Positions 1 to 7,129 are shown, counted from the stretch's first letter. The stretch: DNA of 7,366 nt from Rhodospirillales bacterium (GCA_024638585.1 JAHEKA010000106.1:1-7366), one strand, 5' to 3'. Notes: a model not told the origin generated them from the letters alone. A program made the numbers and translations.

Positions 1-1056
1 GCGATCGCTGATGTCGGTATAGGTCATCACCATGCCGCCGTTGGGCATCGGCTTGCGGTGATAGACATAGGCGAGGCCGTTCGGCAGCGTTCGTTCGGCG
101 TTCCGTTCGAGAAGGCCACGGCCGGTGGTGCGCGCCTTCACAATCTCGTCTTCGTTGCCGTCGCCGAACTGCCCGGCCTTGACTCGGAACCGCGTGATCT
201 CCTCGAACGTCTTGCCGGGAGCGACGAAGCCGGGCGGAAAACCGAACATTGTCTCGTATTGACTGTTGGAGGCAACCAGCCTGTGGTCGGCATCGAGGAC
301 GACGATGCCTTGGGCCATGTTCTCAAGGGTCGTCGACAGGAGCGCGGATTTCAGGGTGAGCTCCCGGTCATGAATCTGCATCAGGTCTGAGACCTTCCGG
401 CCGTACCAAACAACGCACAGGACCAGGACGAGGATCGCCGCGCCCAGCAGCTTTGCGTAGGTTCCAAATTGCTCCGCTGCCAGCTTCTGCGCTTCCAGAT
501 CCGCCACCTTGTAATCCTGAAAGAGATGGATCAAACCCGTGATCGCCGAGATAACCTCCGCGAACCTGCGGCTCATGATCACCATATGGCGCGCCGCCCT
601 TTCCTTCTGGTCCAACTCGAAATACTGGAAGATCCGATCCTCAGCGTTGACCATCAGGTTCACCTTCTTGTTGGTAACCTGCAGGTCCGCATGGAACCGA
701 TCCCGCTTGTCCCTGTCCCTCAGCAACGCCGATTTGTCTTCCAAGACCTTCATGAATTCGAAGAAGTCCGCCAGGGCGAGGTCCCGGGCATCGCGCGACT
801 CACCGGGGTCGTTGGTATCGAAAACATCGTAGCCCGGGGCCACGATCTTCTGGGCCAGGGCTTCCAATTTCGTCAGCTGCTTCATTTCCGCAGCCCAATC
901 GGCGTTGGTTTTCACCGATGCAGCGTGAACGCCCATGACCTCGCGAGAGAGATAGAGGTTTGTGGCGATCGTGAGCAGCACGAACGACGCCAGCAGATAG
1001 GAAACGACGTTCCAGCTTTGAAACCCGGCTTGCCCCGGTTTCTTGAGGAAGGGCAT
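1..1056 (-). CDS. Membrane sensor protein with periplasmic domain and PAS domain (partial, C-terminus beyond window)
   Basis: The minus-strand frame starts at ATG 1056-1054 and stays open for 352 codons to base 1, so only the N-terminal part is present. Seen: a basic N-terminus, a membrane segment at about residues 17-34, a mostly helical, charged periplasmic region at about 36-198, a second membrane segment at about 200-217, a short helical linker with no recognisable HAMP domain, then a PAS domain from about 240. The PAS domain shows LENMAQGIVVLDADHRLVASN near its start and ends in MVMTYTDISDR, the usual end of PAS_7-type domains. In alphaproteobacteria such domains usually feed a histidine kinase or a GGDEF/EAL output; which applies here is outside the window. 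The periplasmic part matches no sensor family I recognise. No clear Shine-Dalgarno precedes the ATG, but starting there keeps the first membrane segment whole. A CtrA-type box lies 49 bases upstream. Certain as a gene; output function unknown. Confidence 0.88.
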   Translation of the reverse strand, partial: MPFLKKPGQAGFQSWNVVSYLLASFVLLTIATNLYLSREVMGVHAASVKTNADWAAEMKQLTKLEALAQKIVAPGYDVFDTNDPGESRDARDLALADFFEFMKVLEDKSALLRDRDKRDRFHADLQVTNKKVNLMVNAEDRIFQYFELDQKERAARHMVIMSRRFAEVISAITGLIHLFQDYKVADLEAQKLAAEQFGTYAKLLGAAILVLVLCVVWYGRKVSDLMQIHDRELTLKSALLSTTLENMAQGIVVLDADHRLVASNSQYETMFGFPPGFVAPGKTFEEITRFRVKAGQFGDGNEDEIVKARTTGRGLLERNAERTLPNGLAYVYHRKPMPNGGMVMTYTDISDR

Positions 1057-1072
1057 GACGCTTCGACCCAAA

Positions 1073-1078
1073 ATTGTA
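1073..1078 (-). promoter_or_regulatory. Possible -10 element of the sensor gene
   Basis: The minus strand reads TACAAT here, five of six matches to TATAAT. Transcription starting a few bases downstream would leave a leader of roughly 10 bases before the ATG at 1056. No good -35 lies at 16-18 bases; CTGACC at 1104-1099 is 20 bases away. That would fit a promoter that relies on an activator, such as one bound at the CtrA-type box just upstream, but this is inference. Confidence 0.3.
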
Positions 1079-1103
1079 GAGCTGGGCGGATGGTAAATGG
1101 TCA

Positions 1104-1124
1104 GCGTTAATCAGGGCTTAACGC
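1104..1124 (-). promoter_or_regulatory. CtrA-type binding site (perfect palindrome GCGTTAA-N7-TTAACGC)
   Basis: Seven-base arms GCGTTAA (1104-1110) and TTAACGC (1118-1124) form a perfect inverted repeat around a seven-base spacer. The core is TTAA-N7-TTAAC, the published consensus for the response regulator CtrA of Caulobacter and other alphaproteobacteria. Because the arms are symmetrical, the consensus is complete on both strands. It ends 49 bases before the start codon of the PAS sensor, and the nearest gene on the other side is the 3' end of the TPR gene, so the sensor is its natural target. The match is seen directly; binding by CtrA is inferred. Confidence 0.7.
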
Positions 1125-1126
1125 AG

Positions 1127-1141
1127 CCCGGCCTAGCCGGG
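1127..1141 (-). other. Short GC hairpin after the TPR-glycosyltransferase gene
   Basis: Six-base arms CCCGGC (1127-1132) and GCCGGG (1136-1141) enclose a three-base loop, about 30 bases past the TPR gene stop. No run of T follows on the minus strand, so it is not a classical intrinsic terminator. It could protect the 3' end or pause the polymerase. The octamer GGCCTAGC in its right part (1130-1137) recurs at 1168-1175 across the stop codon. Confidence 0.3.
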
Positions 1142-1170
1142 GCGCCGCCGCAGCCCGCCGTCTGCCTGGC

Positions 1171-2895
1171 CTAGCTTGATGGGAACTCGGCTTGCAGGGC
1201 CCGCGCGGCCCGCGCCAGCACGCCCGCCCAATCGCCGGGCGCGTCCTGGCGGAACAATCTTGCGCTGGGGTACCAGGGGCTGCCGGCGCGTTCGGTCATC
1301 CACCGCCAATCAGGTCGATGGGGCAACAGGATCCAGACCGGGCGTCCCAGCGCCCCGGCGAGATGGGCGATGGCGGTATCGACGGAGATAATCAGATCCA
1401 TAGCCTCCGCCAGGGCCGCGGTTTCCGCAAACGTCATCTCCGCGCCGAAATGCCGGATGTCGGTTCTTGTGTGGAGCCCTTGGGCGTCCATCTCGGGCAG
1501 GTCCCGGTGGAGGCTGAACCATTCGATGTCCGGGCTCAGGAGGGTGGCGATATCGGCAAAGGCGATGGAACGCTCCCGATCCCGCGGATGGTTGGGGTTG
1601 CCGCTCCAGGCCAGGCCCACCCGTGGCTTCGCCGCCGGGCCGAGACGCGCGCGCCAGGCAGTGGCGCGTGCGGGATCGGCCTGGAGGTAGCGCACCGGCG
1701 CCGGGATGGTCTCAACGGTGGTGGCGAAGGCCAACGGCAGGCTCATCAGCGGGCAGTGGAAATCGAATTCGGGAAGAGCGGCGCCGCGCGCGAGGAGCAG
1801 ATCGACGCCTTCAAGGGCGGTGAGTAGATCCACCAGGGGCTCGCGCACCTCCAGGATCACCCGCCCGCCGAGCCCCTTCACCATCGGGGCATAGCGGCAG
1901 AACTGCAGGATGTCACCGAGTCCCTGCTCGCCATGCAGCAGGATCGTCTTGCCGGAAAGCGGTTCGGCACCGAGCCACAAAGGGACGTCGAATGCGCGCC
2001 GCTCCGCGCTCAGCTGGGGATCCTCCCAGCGCCATTCGTAATCCGGCAGGCCGCGGGAATAATCGCCCATGTAGAGGCGGCAGAGCGCCAGGTTGTAATG
2101 GCCGGAGTGATGTTCGGGCCGGATCGCGATGATCCGCTCGAAGCTCGCCACCGCCTCATCCAGCCGGCCCAAGTCCTTCAATACATTGCCGCGGTTGTTC
2201 TGGGCCTCGGCATAGTCCGGCGCCAGTTGGATGGCGCGGTCGAAACTGGCCAGCGCCGCCTCCAGCCGCGCAAGCGACCTCAGGGCATTGCCGCGGTTGT
2301 AATGAGCGTCGGGATAATCGGGCTGCAAAGCGATGGCCCGGTCGTAACCCGCGAGCGCGTCGTCCAGCCGGCCGAGCTCTTCCAGCACCGTGGCGCGGTT
2401 GTGATGCAGCGCGGCGACCTCCGGGGCCAGGGCCATCGCCCGATCGAAGCTTTCCAAGGCCTCATCGAAGCGCCCGAGGTTGCGCAGCAGCGTGCCCCGA
2501 TTGAAATGGGCGGGGGCGAAATCCGGGGCGAGAGCAACCGCGCGGTCGTAGCAAATGAGCGCCTCTTCCGGGCGCCCCAGCGCTTCCAGCGCGCCGCCCC
2601 GGTTGTTGGCAACCGGCGGGTAGCCCGGCCTCAGCTGCTCGGCCCGGTCATAGCCGGCGAGCGCCTCGTCATGACGGCCAAGGGCGGAGAGGATGTTGGC
2701 GCGCTCGAAATGGGCCGGCGCGTGGCCGGGCCGCGCCGCCAGCACCTGATCGATGCAGCCCAATGCCCCGGCCGCATCACCCCGGCCCTGCAATGCCGCC
2801 GCCCGTTCCATCAGCGTCTGCAGATTGGCTGTGTCCTTGCCCTGGGCGCGGCGTTGCTTGCGGGATTGGGGTGGGGCCGGTGGCTTCATGGGCAT
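1171..2895 (-). CDS. TPR protein with C-terminal GT9/heptosyltransferase-like domain
   Basis: A 574-residue, probably cytoplasmic protein with no signal peptide. After a basic, proline-rich N-terminus there are eight tetratricopeptide units; the GR-x-(D/E)EAL anchors begin at residues 39, 73, 107, 141, 175, 209, 243 and 277, an exact 34-residue period. The last unit diverges into GDYSRGLPDYEWRW, a linker seen in this protein class. Residues about 310-574 resemble ADP-heptose:LPS heptosyltransferases (GT9): GEQGLGD at 322-328 and SVDTAIAHLAGALGRPVWIL at 504-523, the nucleotide-sugar side of a GT-B fold. Such proteins are common in alphaproteobacteria, often near cell-envelope or flagellin glycosylation genes, but acceptor and donor are unknown. 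The ATG at 2895 has no convincing Shine-Dalgarno; a second ATG two codons later is an equal candidate. The gene lies 118 bases after the ABC ATPase gene and probably is not part of the transporter's function. Confident in domains, not in substrate. Confidence 0.88.
   Translation of the reverse strand: MPMKPPAPPQSRKQRRAQGKDTANLQTLMERAAALQGRGDAAGALGCIDQVLAARPGHAPAHFERANILSALGRHDEALAGYDRAEQLRPGYPPVANNRGGALEALGRPEEALICYDRAVALAPDFAPAHFNRGTLLRNLGRFDEALESFDRAMALAPEVAALHHNRATVLEELGRLDDALAGYDRAIALQPDYPDAHYNRGNALRSLARLEAALASFDRAIQLAPDYAEAQNNRGNVLKDLGRLDEAVASFERIIAIRPEHHSGHYNLALCRLYMGDYSRGLPDYEWRWEDPQLSAERRAFDVPLWLGAEPLSGKTILLHGEQGLGDILQFCRYAPMVKGLGGRVILEVREPLVDLLTALEGVDLLLARGAALPEFDFHCPLMSLPLAFATTVETIPAPVRYLQADPARATAWRARLGPAAKPRVGLAWSGNPNHPRDRERSIAFADIATLLSPDIEWFSLHRDLPEMDAQGLHTRTDIRHFGAEMTFAETAALAEAMDLIISVDTAIAHLAGALGRPVWILLPHRPDWRWMTERAGSPWYPSARLFRQDAPGDWAGVLARAARALQAEFPSS
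2005..2820 (-). repeat. Region encoding eight 34-residue TPR units (102-base period)
   Basis: Eight coding units of 102 bases, residues 26-297 of the TPR-glycosyltransferase. Units two to seven share the pattern NRG..L..LGR.DEAL..YDRAI.L.P; the first and last are divergent. The DNA copies differ in many bases, so this is an old protein repeat rather than a recent tandem duplication. Confidence 0.85.
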
Positions 2896-2937
2896 GGGGC
2901 GAAAAGGTCGTGACAGCTTTCGGGGCAGGCGTCTTCG

Positions 2938-2956
2938 GGTCCGGCGGCACCGGACC
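2938..2956 (-). other. GC hairpin between ATPase and TPR genes
   Basis: Perfect seven-base arms GGTCCGG (2938-2944) and CCGGACC (2950-2956) with a five-base loop. It begins 57 bases after the ATPase stop and ends 42 bases before the TPR start. No T-tract follows on the minus strand, so factor-independent termination is not well supported. It may mark the end of the transporter operon or stabilise its 3' end. No convincing promoter for the TPR gene is visible in the rest of this 118-base gap. Confidence 0.35.
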
Positions 2957-3013
2957 TCCCGCGACCATGGTAGTCCAGTTGGCTGTGAAAGAAACGGGCT
3001 CGAATTCTTGGCC

Positions 3014-4138
3014 TCAGGCGGCGTCGAGCTCGTCTTCGAGTGCCTCGTCGCGCAGCACGACGGCAGAGAGGGGATCGAAGGTCAGGTTGATCTCGGCTCC
3101 CTGGGCGAGCTCCACATCGCGGCCGAAATGACACTGTATGGTCTCCTCCCCCGCCGCCAGCTCGGCCTCCACGGCGGAGCCCTGGAACGTCGCCACCCGC
3201 ACCCGGCCGGTGAGCGCGTTCTCCGCCCCCGGTGCGCCCGCGCCGGTGATGGCGAGGTCCTCGGGTCGGATCGAGAGACGTACCGCCTCCCCAACCTTCA
3301 GGTCATTGTTGGGATCGAGCCCCGCCATGGTCCCCATGGCGGTCTCTACCCGCACCGGACCGCCGCCCTGGGCCGCGGCCTTGACCGTGCCCGGGATCAG
3401 GTTGGTGTTGCCGATGAACTGGGCGGTGAACAGGCTCTTGGGCGCGCGGTAGATCTCGGTCGGACGGCCGCGCTCGACGATGCGCCCCGCGCGCATGACG
3501 ATGATCCAATCGGAAATCGCCAGCGCTTCGGACTGGTCATGGGTGACGTAGATCGACGTCAGCCCCACCTGCTGTTGCAGGCGCCGCAGTTCGGAGCGCA
3601 TCTCCGAACGCAGCTTGGCATCGAGGTTGGACAGCGGCTCATCGAACAGAAGCGCCGAGGGCGAGCCGGCGAGCGCCCGGGCGATGGCAACCCGTTGCTG
3701 CTGGCCGCCGGAAAGCCGAGGCGCCGGCCGGTCGGCGAAGCCATCGAGCTGAACCAGCTCCAAGGCCTCGTTCGCGCGCCTCCTGATCTCCGCCCGGGCC
3801 AGTTTCTTGCCCTCCAGCGCATAGGCGACATTGTCGAACACCGTCATGTGCGGCCAGATGGCGTAGGACTGAAAGACCATGCCGAGATTGCGCAGATGCG
3901 GCGGCACGAAGGTCTTGGCGGGGCAATCGACCACCGGCGCGCCGTCCACCTGGATGCGCCCGTCGTTGGGCCGCTCCAACCCCGCGACACAGCGCAGCGT
4001 CGTCGTCTTGCCGCAGCCCGACGGCCCCAGCAGCGTCACCATCTCGCCCGCTTCTACCGTGAAACCGACCCCGTCGACGGCGGCGACCCGCTCGGTCTTG
4101 GACTCAAAGATCTTGCTCAGATTCTCGACGATGATCAT
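3014..4138 (-). CDS. ABC importer ATP-binding protein (PotA/FbpC type)
   Basis: A 374-residue cytoplasmic ATPase that would power the importer encoded just upstream. All key motifs are intact: Walker A GPSGCGKTT at 38-46, Q-loop Q90 in MVFQSYAIWPHMTV, signature LSGGQQQ at 142-148, Walker B ALLFDEP at 162-168, D-loop SNLD at 170-173 and switch histidine H200. A C-terminal TOBE-like regulatory region follows (about 240-360, with IRPED near 290). The Q-loop sequence SYAIWPHMTV is typical of the iron(III)/polyamine/phosphonate group, and the length is normal for it. The start ATG is 10 bases after the permease stop; GAGAGAG at 4150-4144 overlaps that stop and is a modest ribosome binding site, so translation is probably coupled. 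The transported substrate cannot be read from this subunit; FbpC is the closest named relative but iron is not proven. Confidence 0.93.
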   Translation of the reverse strand: MIIVENLSKIFESKTERVAAVDGVGFTVEAGEMVTLLGPSGCGKTTTLRCVAGLERPNDGRIQVDGAPVVDCPAKTFVPPHLRNLGMVFQSYAIWPHMTVFDNVAYALEGKKLARAEIRRRANEALELVQLDGFADRPAPRLSGGQQQRVAIARALAGSPSALLFDEPLSNLDAKLRSEMRSELRRLQQQVGLTSIYVTHDQSEALAISDWIIVMRAGRIVERGRPTEIYRAPKSLFTAQFIGNTNLIPGTVKAAAQGGGPVRVETAMGTMAGLDPNNDLKVGEAVRLSIRPEDLAITGAGAPGAENALTGRVRVATFQGSAVEAELAAGEETIQCHFGRDVELAQGAEINLTFDPLSAVVLRDEALEDELDAA

Positions 4139-4148
4139 CGCTGCTCTC

Positions 4149-5918
4149 TCAGGTTTGCTCTTCTATTCCATAGCGTCTTGAAATGGCGTGGGAGATGGTG
4201 ACCAAAACGATCAACACCGTGAACATCATCACGCCGAATGCCGAAAGCGCCTGGAAGGAGCCGTTCTCCCACAGATCGTATATCACGACGGCAGCCGTCT
4301 TGTTGTCCGCCCGCGACAGCATCAGCGCGATGGTCAATTCGCGGAAGGCATGCACCATCACCCAGAACCAGCCCGCCAGCAGACCCGGCTTCAGGAGGGG
4401 CAGGAAGATACGGAAGAAGTTCTTCCACCAGGGGACGCCGGCGACCTGCGCCGCCTCCTCCAGTTCGACATGGATCTGCTGCATGGAAGAGGAGACGAAG
4501 CGGAGCGCAAAGGGCATGAACTTGGTCAGATAGGCAAGGCCGATGATCCACAGCGTCCCCAGAACCGGCAACGGCACCAGCAGATAGAACCACAGGAAGG
4601 CGGTACCCAGCACCACGCTGGGGAGCGCGATGGAGGCAAAGGCCAGGAAGTCGAGGATCTTGCGGCCGGGGATGCGGGTCTTATGCACATAATAGGCGAT
4701 CGCCGAGACCACCAGCATCACCGCCGTCGCCGAACCCAGCCCCAGCAAGGTCGAGTTCCAAAGGGGATCGAAGGCATCCTGTTCGTTGAACAGCGCCTGG
4801 AAATTCTCCAGGGTCAGCATTTCCAGCGGCTCGATCATGGAGACCGAATCCTCGGGCAACAGAGAGGCGTAGAGCATGATCAGGAACGGCAGGCCCGTGA
4901 TCATGAAGACCAGAAGCAAGGAAGCGACACAGGTCACGTATTTCCACGGCCCCAGGTCGATGCGCCGGGGCTTGTAATCCTTGCCGGTCACGGTCTGATA
5001 ACGCTCCCCGTGGCGCAGCAGCCGGAAATAGAAATACAGCAGCACCACGGAGATCAGCAGCAGCGCCATGGAATAGGTACTGGCCAGCCCCCAGTCCGTT
5101 GGCACCCGGGCGGTGTTGAAGAAGACCTCGGTGGTATAGACCCGCACATCGGCCCGGCCGCCGATCAGCAGCGGCACCTCGAAGGTTTCCACCGTCGAGA
5201 TGAACAGAAGCAGCAACGCCGCCCCGATGGCAGGTGCGATCAGGGGCAGGGAGATGCGGCGCAGCGTCCTGAAGGTCCCCGCGCCGGTCATGGTCGAGGC
5301 TTCCTCGAGCCTTGGGTCCATGGCCTGGAAGGCGGAGGAGATCAGGAGATAGGCGAGAGGGATCATCTCGATGCCGTGCACCCAGACCATGCCCCAGAAG
5401 GTGTAGACGTTGAAGACCGCCTTGATGCCGGTGAGCCATTCGAGGACGGCGTTGATCATGCCGATATTGGGACTGATCAGCAGGATCCATGACACCGTGA
5501 TCAGCACCCCCGGGATGATGATCCGGGCCAAGGTCATCATGCCGATGAAACGGGCGAACGGCGTATTGGTGCGGTCCACCACCCAGGACAGGAACAGCCC
5601 CCCGGCAAACGCCATCACGGTGGAGGTCAGCGAGAACCAAAGGGTGTTGATGGTGGCCTCGATGAAGGCGGCGTCGGCCCAGGCCCGGACGTAATTGGCC
5701 AGGGTAAAGCCCCATTCCATGAACGCGGCATCGCCCGGCCGCGCCGTCTTGAGGCTGGCCCAGGTGATCATCAGGAAGGGAATGATTACCTGGTAGATCA
5801 GCAGCACGATCAGGAGACAGAGGGACACCGTGCGCCAGTTGGCGAGGCCGTGACGCAGCGCGGCCAACCGCCGCATCACGGGCGCGGTGCTCAGGTCTTT
5901 TGGCGTGGTGGCGGTCAA
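4149..5918 (-). CDS. ABC importer permease, two fused membrane domains (FbpB-like)
   Basis: A 589-residue inner-membrane protein forming the whole transport channel. Hydrophobicity suggests about twelve membrane segments, six per half. Each half has the EAA loop that contacts the ATPase: EEASTMTGAGTFRTLRRISLP at 205-225 (first half) and EEAAQVAGVPWWKNFFRIFLP at 487-507 (second half). A hydrophilic linker (about 302-325, LRHGERYQTVTGKDYKPRRI) joins the halves. Fused double permeases of this size are normal for the FbpB/COG1178 group. The start is TTG at 5918: a stop lies in frame seven codons upstream, no ATG or GTG lies between, and AGGAAGG sits nine bases before the TTG. The next candidate starts, GTG and ATG at codons 14-15, lack a good ribosome binding site. 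The gene follows the binding-protein gene after a 103-base gap that holds an attenuator-like hairpin. Confidence 0.93.
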   Translation of the reverse strand: MTATTPKDLSTAPVMRRLAALRHGLANWRTVSLCLLIVLLIYQVIIPFLMITWASLKTARPGDAAFMEWGFTLANYVRAWADAAFIEATINTLWFSLTSTVMAFAGGLFLSWVVDRTNTPFARFIGMMTLARIIIPGVLITVSWILLISPNIGMINAVLEWLTGIKAVFNVYTFWGMVWVHGIEMIPLAYLLISSAFQAMDPRLEEASTMTGAGTFRTLRRISLPLIAPAIGAALLLLFISTVETFEVPLLIGGRADVRVYTTEVFFNTARVPTDWGLASTYSMALLLISVVLLYFYFRLLRHGERYQTVTGKDYKPRRIDLGPWKYVTCVASLLLVFMITGLPFLIMLYASLLPEDSVSMIEPLEMLTLENFQALFNEQDAFDPLWNSTLLGLGSATAVMLVVSAIAYYVHKTRIPGRKILDFLAFASIALPSVVLGTAFLWFYLLVPLPVLGTLWIIGLAYLTKFMPFALRFVSSSMQQIHVELEEAAQVAGVPWWKNFFRIFLPLLKPGLLAGWFWVMVHAFRELTIALMLSRADNKTAAVVIYDLWENGSFQALSAFGVMMFTVLIVLVTISHAISRRYGIEEQT

Positions 5919-5927
5919 CCGGCGCGG

Positions 5928-5934
5928 CCTTCCT
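5928..5934 (-). promoter_or_regulatory. Ribosome binding site deciding the TTG start of the permease
   Basis: The minus strand reads AGGAAGG nine bases before the TTG at 5918-5916. Together with the in-frame TAA at 5939-5937 it supports initiation at the rare TTG codon rather than at the downstream GTG/ATG pair. Confidence 0.6.
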
Positions 5935-5945
5935 GCTTAGGACCG

Positions 5946-5990
5946 AAGAAAGGACGGGTCGACGCGCCACACCCGGCGCGCTGCCCGTCC
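5946..5990 (-). terminator. Attenuator-like stem-loop with T-rich tail between binding-protein and permease genes
   Basis: On the minus strand GGACGGG (5990-5984) pairs with CCCGTCC (5958-5952). Inside, after a 3/4-base internal loop, CGCGCC (5980-5975) pairs with GGCGCG (5968-5963) around a six-base loop. TTTCTT (5951-5946) follows the stem directly. This is a long GC-rich stem with an imperfect T-tract, which resembles a weak intrinsic terminator. Placed inside the operon, it would let some transcripts end after the abundant periplasmic protein and protect their 3' ends, as known for other binding-protein operons. Structure is seen; partial termination is inferred. Confidence 0.6.
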
Positions 5991-6021
5991 CCTCCGCGTC
6001 CCGGGTGAGGTCGAGGCGGCT

Positions 6022-7122
6022 TTACTTCTTCTTCCGCGCCTTGCGGCCGACGTGCTTGCCCCACGCCTCATGCATGCGGTTGACGACCTTGGAATCGAGG
6101 TAATTGTAAGTCACCAGCTTGGCGTCCTCGGGGAAATAGGCGTGCTTCATCGCCACGGTTCCCCGCCAGGCCTTGCGCAGCACATTCTGCGAGGCCTTGG
6201 TCAGGGTGTAATCCGCCCACAACGCCGCGGCATGGGGATGGGGGGCGTTCTTGTTGATGACGATGGCCCCGGCATAGCCCAGCACCGGCGCCGAATAGAT
6301 CGCCCGGAACGGGACCTTGGGATTCTTCTTCGCCATCTTGGACCCACGATAGAAATAGTTGCCCCCCTGGATCCAATGATCGCCGCGCAGCATCAGTTTG
6401 AGCCGGGCGGTATGGCCGCGCTGGATGATCGGCTTGTTCTTGCCGATGCAGCGGATCCACTCCTTGGCTTTCTCCTCTCCCATCATGACGTAGAGCCCCA
6501 CCAGGAAGCGGGTGGTGGGCGGATCGAAGGAGAACTTGCCCTTATATTTGGGATTGCACAGATCGGTCCATTGCTTCGGTGCGTCCGCGGCGCTGACCAG
6601 ATTGGTGTTGTGGGACATGCCGTACTCGCTCCAGTAATAGGGCACCCAACGATTCTTGGGATCGATGAAGCCCTTGTAGCGCGCGAAAACCTTCTTGATC
6701 GCCGGCGTCGGATAGCGGGCGATTCGATCCTGTTCGATCAGGATGGTAGCATCGGGCACGCCGATGGAGACGGCATCGGTCAGGTGGCGGCCCGCGGTCT
6801 CCTCGGCGACCAGCCGCTCCGCCGCATCCTGGGAGCCCATGTCGGAATTCTTCACCGTGATGAAGGGATACATCTTGGTGAAGCCCTTGATGTGATCGCG
6901 CCCCAGCTTGCGCCGGAGCGAATGGATCATCTCGATCCGTCCTTCCTTCTTGGCCCCGGCGACGAGCCGTGCCTGGCGCTCCTTGGCGGGAAGCTTGGCG
7001 AGCTCGGCATAGAGCTTTTCATTGGCGGTCAGATTCTGCGCCCCGGCGGGAGCCGCAAGTCCGAGGGCGAGCGCCACCGCCGCGGCCATACCAACAGAGG
7101 TAAAAAGTGAAATGCGTTTCAT
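6022..7122 (-). CDS. ABC importer periplasmic substrate-binding protein (FbpA-like, COG1840 type)
   Basis: A 366-residue secreted protein. The signal peptide has a basic N-terminus, a hydrophobic core and APAGA ending at residue 28, with cleavage likely before Q29. It lacks a lipobox cysteine, so the protein should be free in the periplasm. The mature part has the pattern of iron(III)/sugar-phosphate/phosphonate binding proteins: a KKEGRIEM start, a GRHLTDAVSIG stretch, W-x-DLCNPKYKGKF at 185-197, and NKNAPHPHAAALWADYTL at 290-307 near the end. The dityrosine iron ligand of FbpA is not obvious: the likely equivalent region reads NYFYRG (255-260), while a YY pair lies elsewhere at 162-163. Two cysteines, C189 and C225, could form a disulfide. 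The C-terminus is very basic (GRKARKKK). First gene of the operon, with a strong GGGAGG seven bases before the ATG. Family is sure; ligand unknown. Confidence 0.93.
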   Translation of the reverse strand: MKRISLFTSVGMAAAVALALGLAAPAGAQNLTANEKLYAELAKLPAKERQARLVAGAKKEGRIEMIHSLRRKLGRDHIKGFTKMYPFITVKNSDMGSQDAAERLVAEETAGRHLTDAVSIGVPDATILIEQDRIARYPTPAIKKVFARYKGFIDPKNRWVPYYWSEYGMSHNTNLVSAADAPKQWTDLCNPKYKGKFSFDPPTTRFLVGLYVMMGEEKAKEWIRCIGKNKPIIQRGHTARLKLMLRGDHWIQGGNYFYRGSKMAKKNPKVPFRAIYSAPVLGYAGAIVINKNAPHPHAAALWADYTLTKASQNVLRKAWRGTVAMKHAYFPEDAKLVTYNYLDSKVVNRMHEAWGKHVGRKARKKK

Positions 7123-7129
7123 GATCCAT

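Noticed and set aside
469..1110. Plus-strand open frames at 58-390 and 469-1110
   Set aside because: Both lie opposite the continuous 352-codon PAS sensor frame, which has two membrane segments and a recognisable domain; the plus-strand products do not.
1171..2895. TPR gene as a fourth component of the transporter operon
   Set aside because: It is separated by 118 bases with a hairpin, and its domains have no known role in ABC import; co-direction alone is weak evidence.
2777..2968. Small 63-codon minus-strand frame beginning at the ATG before the TPR gene
   Set aside because: Proline- and threonine-rich with no family likeness, out of frame with the TPR gene, and overlapping its start.
2753..4201. 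Long plus-strand open frame of 482 codons opposite the ATPase gene
   Set aside because: It is antisense to an intact ATPase with all motifs, its translation is low in complexity and rich in R, G, H and D, and it spans the gap into the TPR gene. Long antisense frames are expected in GC-rich coding DNA.
4188..5492. Plus-strand open frame of 434 codons opposite the permease
   Set aside because: The translation is extremely rich in Q, H, R, G and D with no hydrophobic core, which is the mirror image of membrane-protein codons.
4681..5970. Second minus-strand frame of 429 codons overlapping the permease
   Set aside because: It is a frame-shifted reading of the permease with an R/H/G-rich product; the real frame has both EAA loops and membrane segments.
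6052..7110. Plus-strand open frame of 352 codons opposite the binding protein
   Set aside because: No recognisable domain, and it lies almost wholly inside a clear family member on the other strand.
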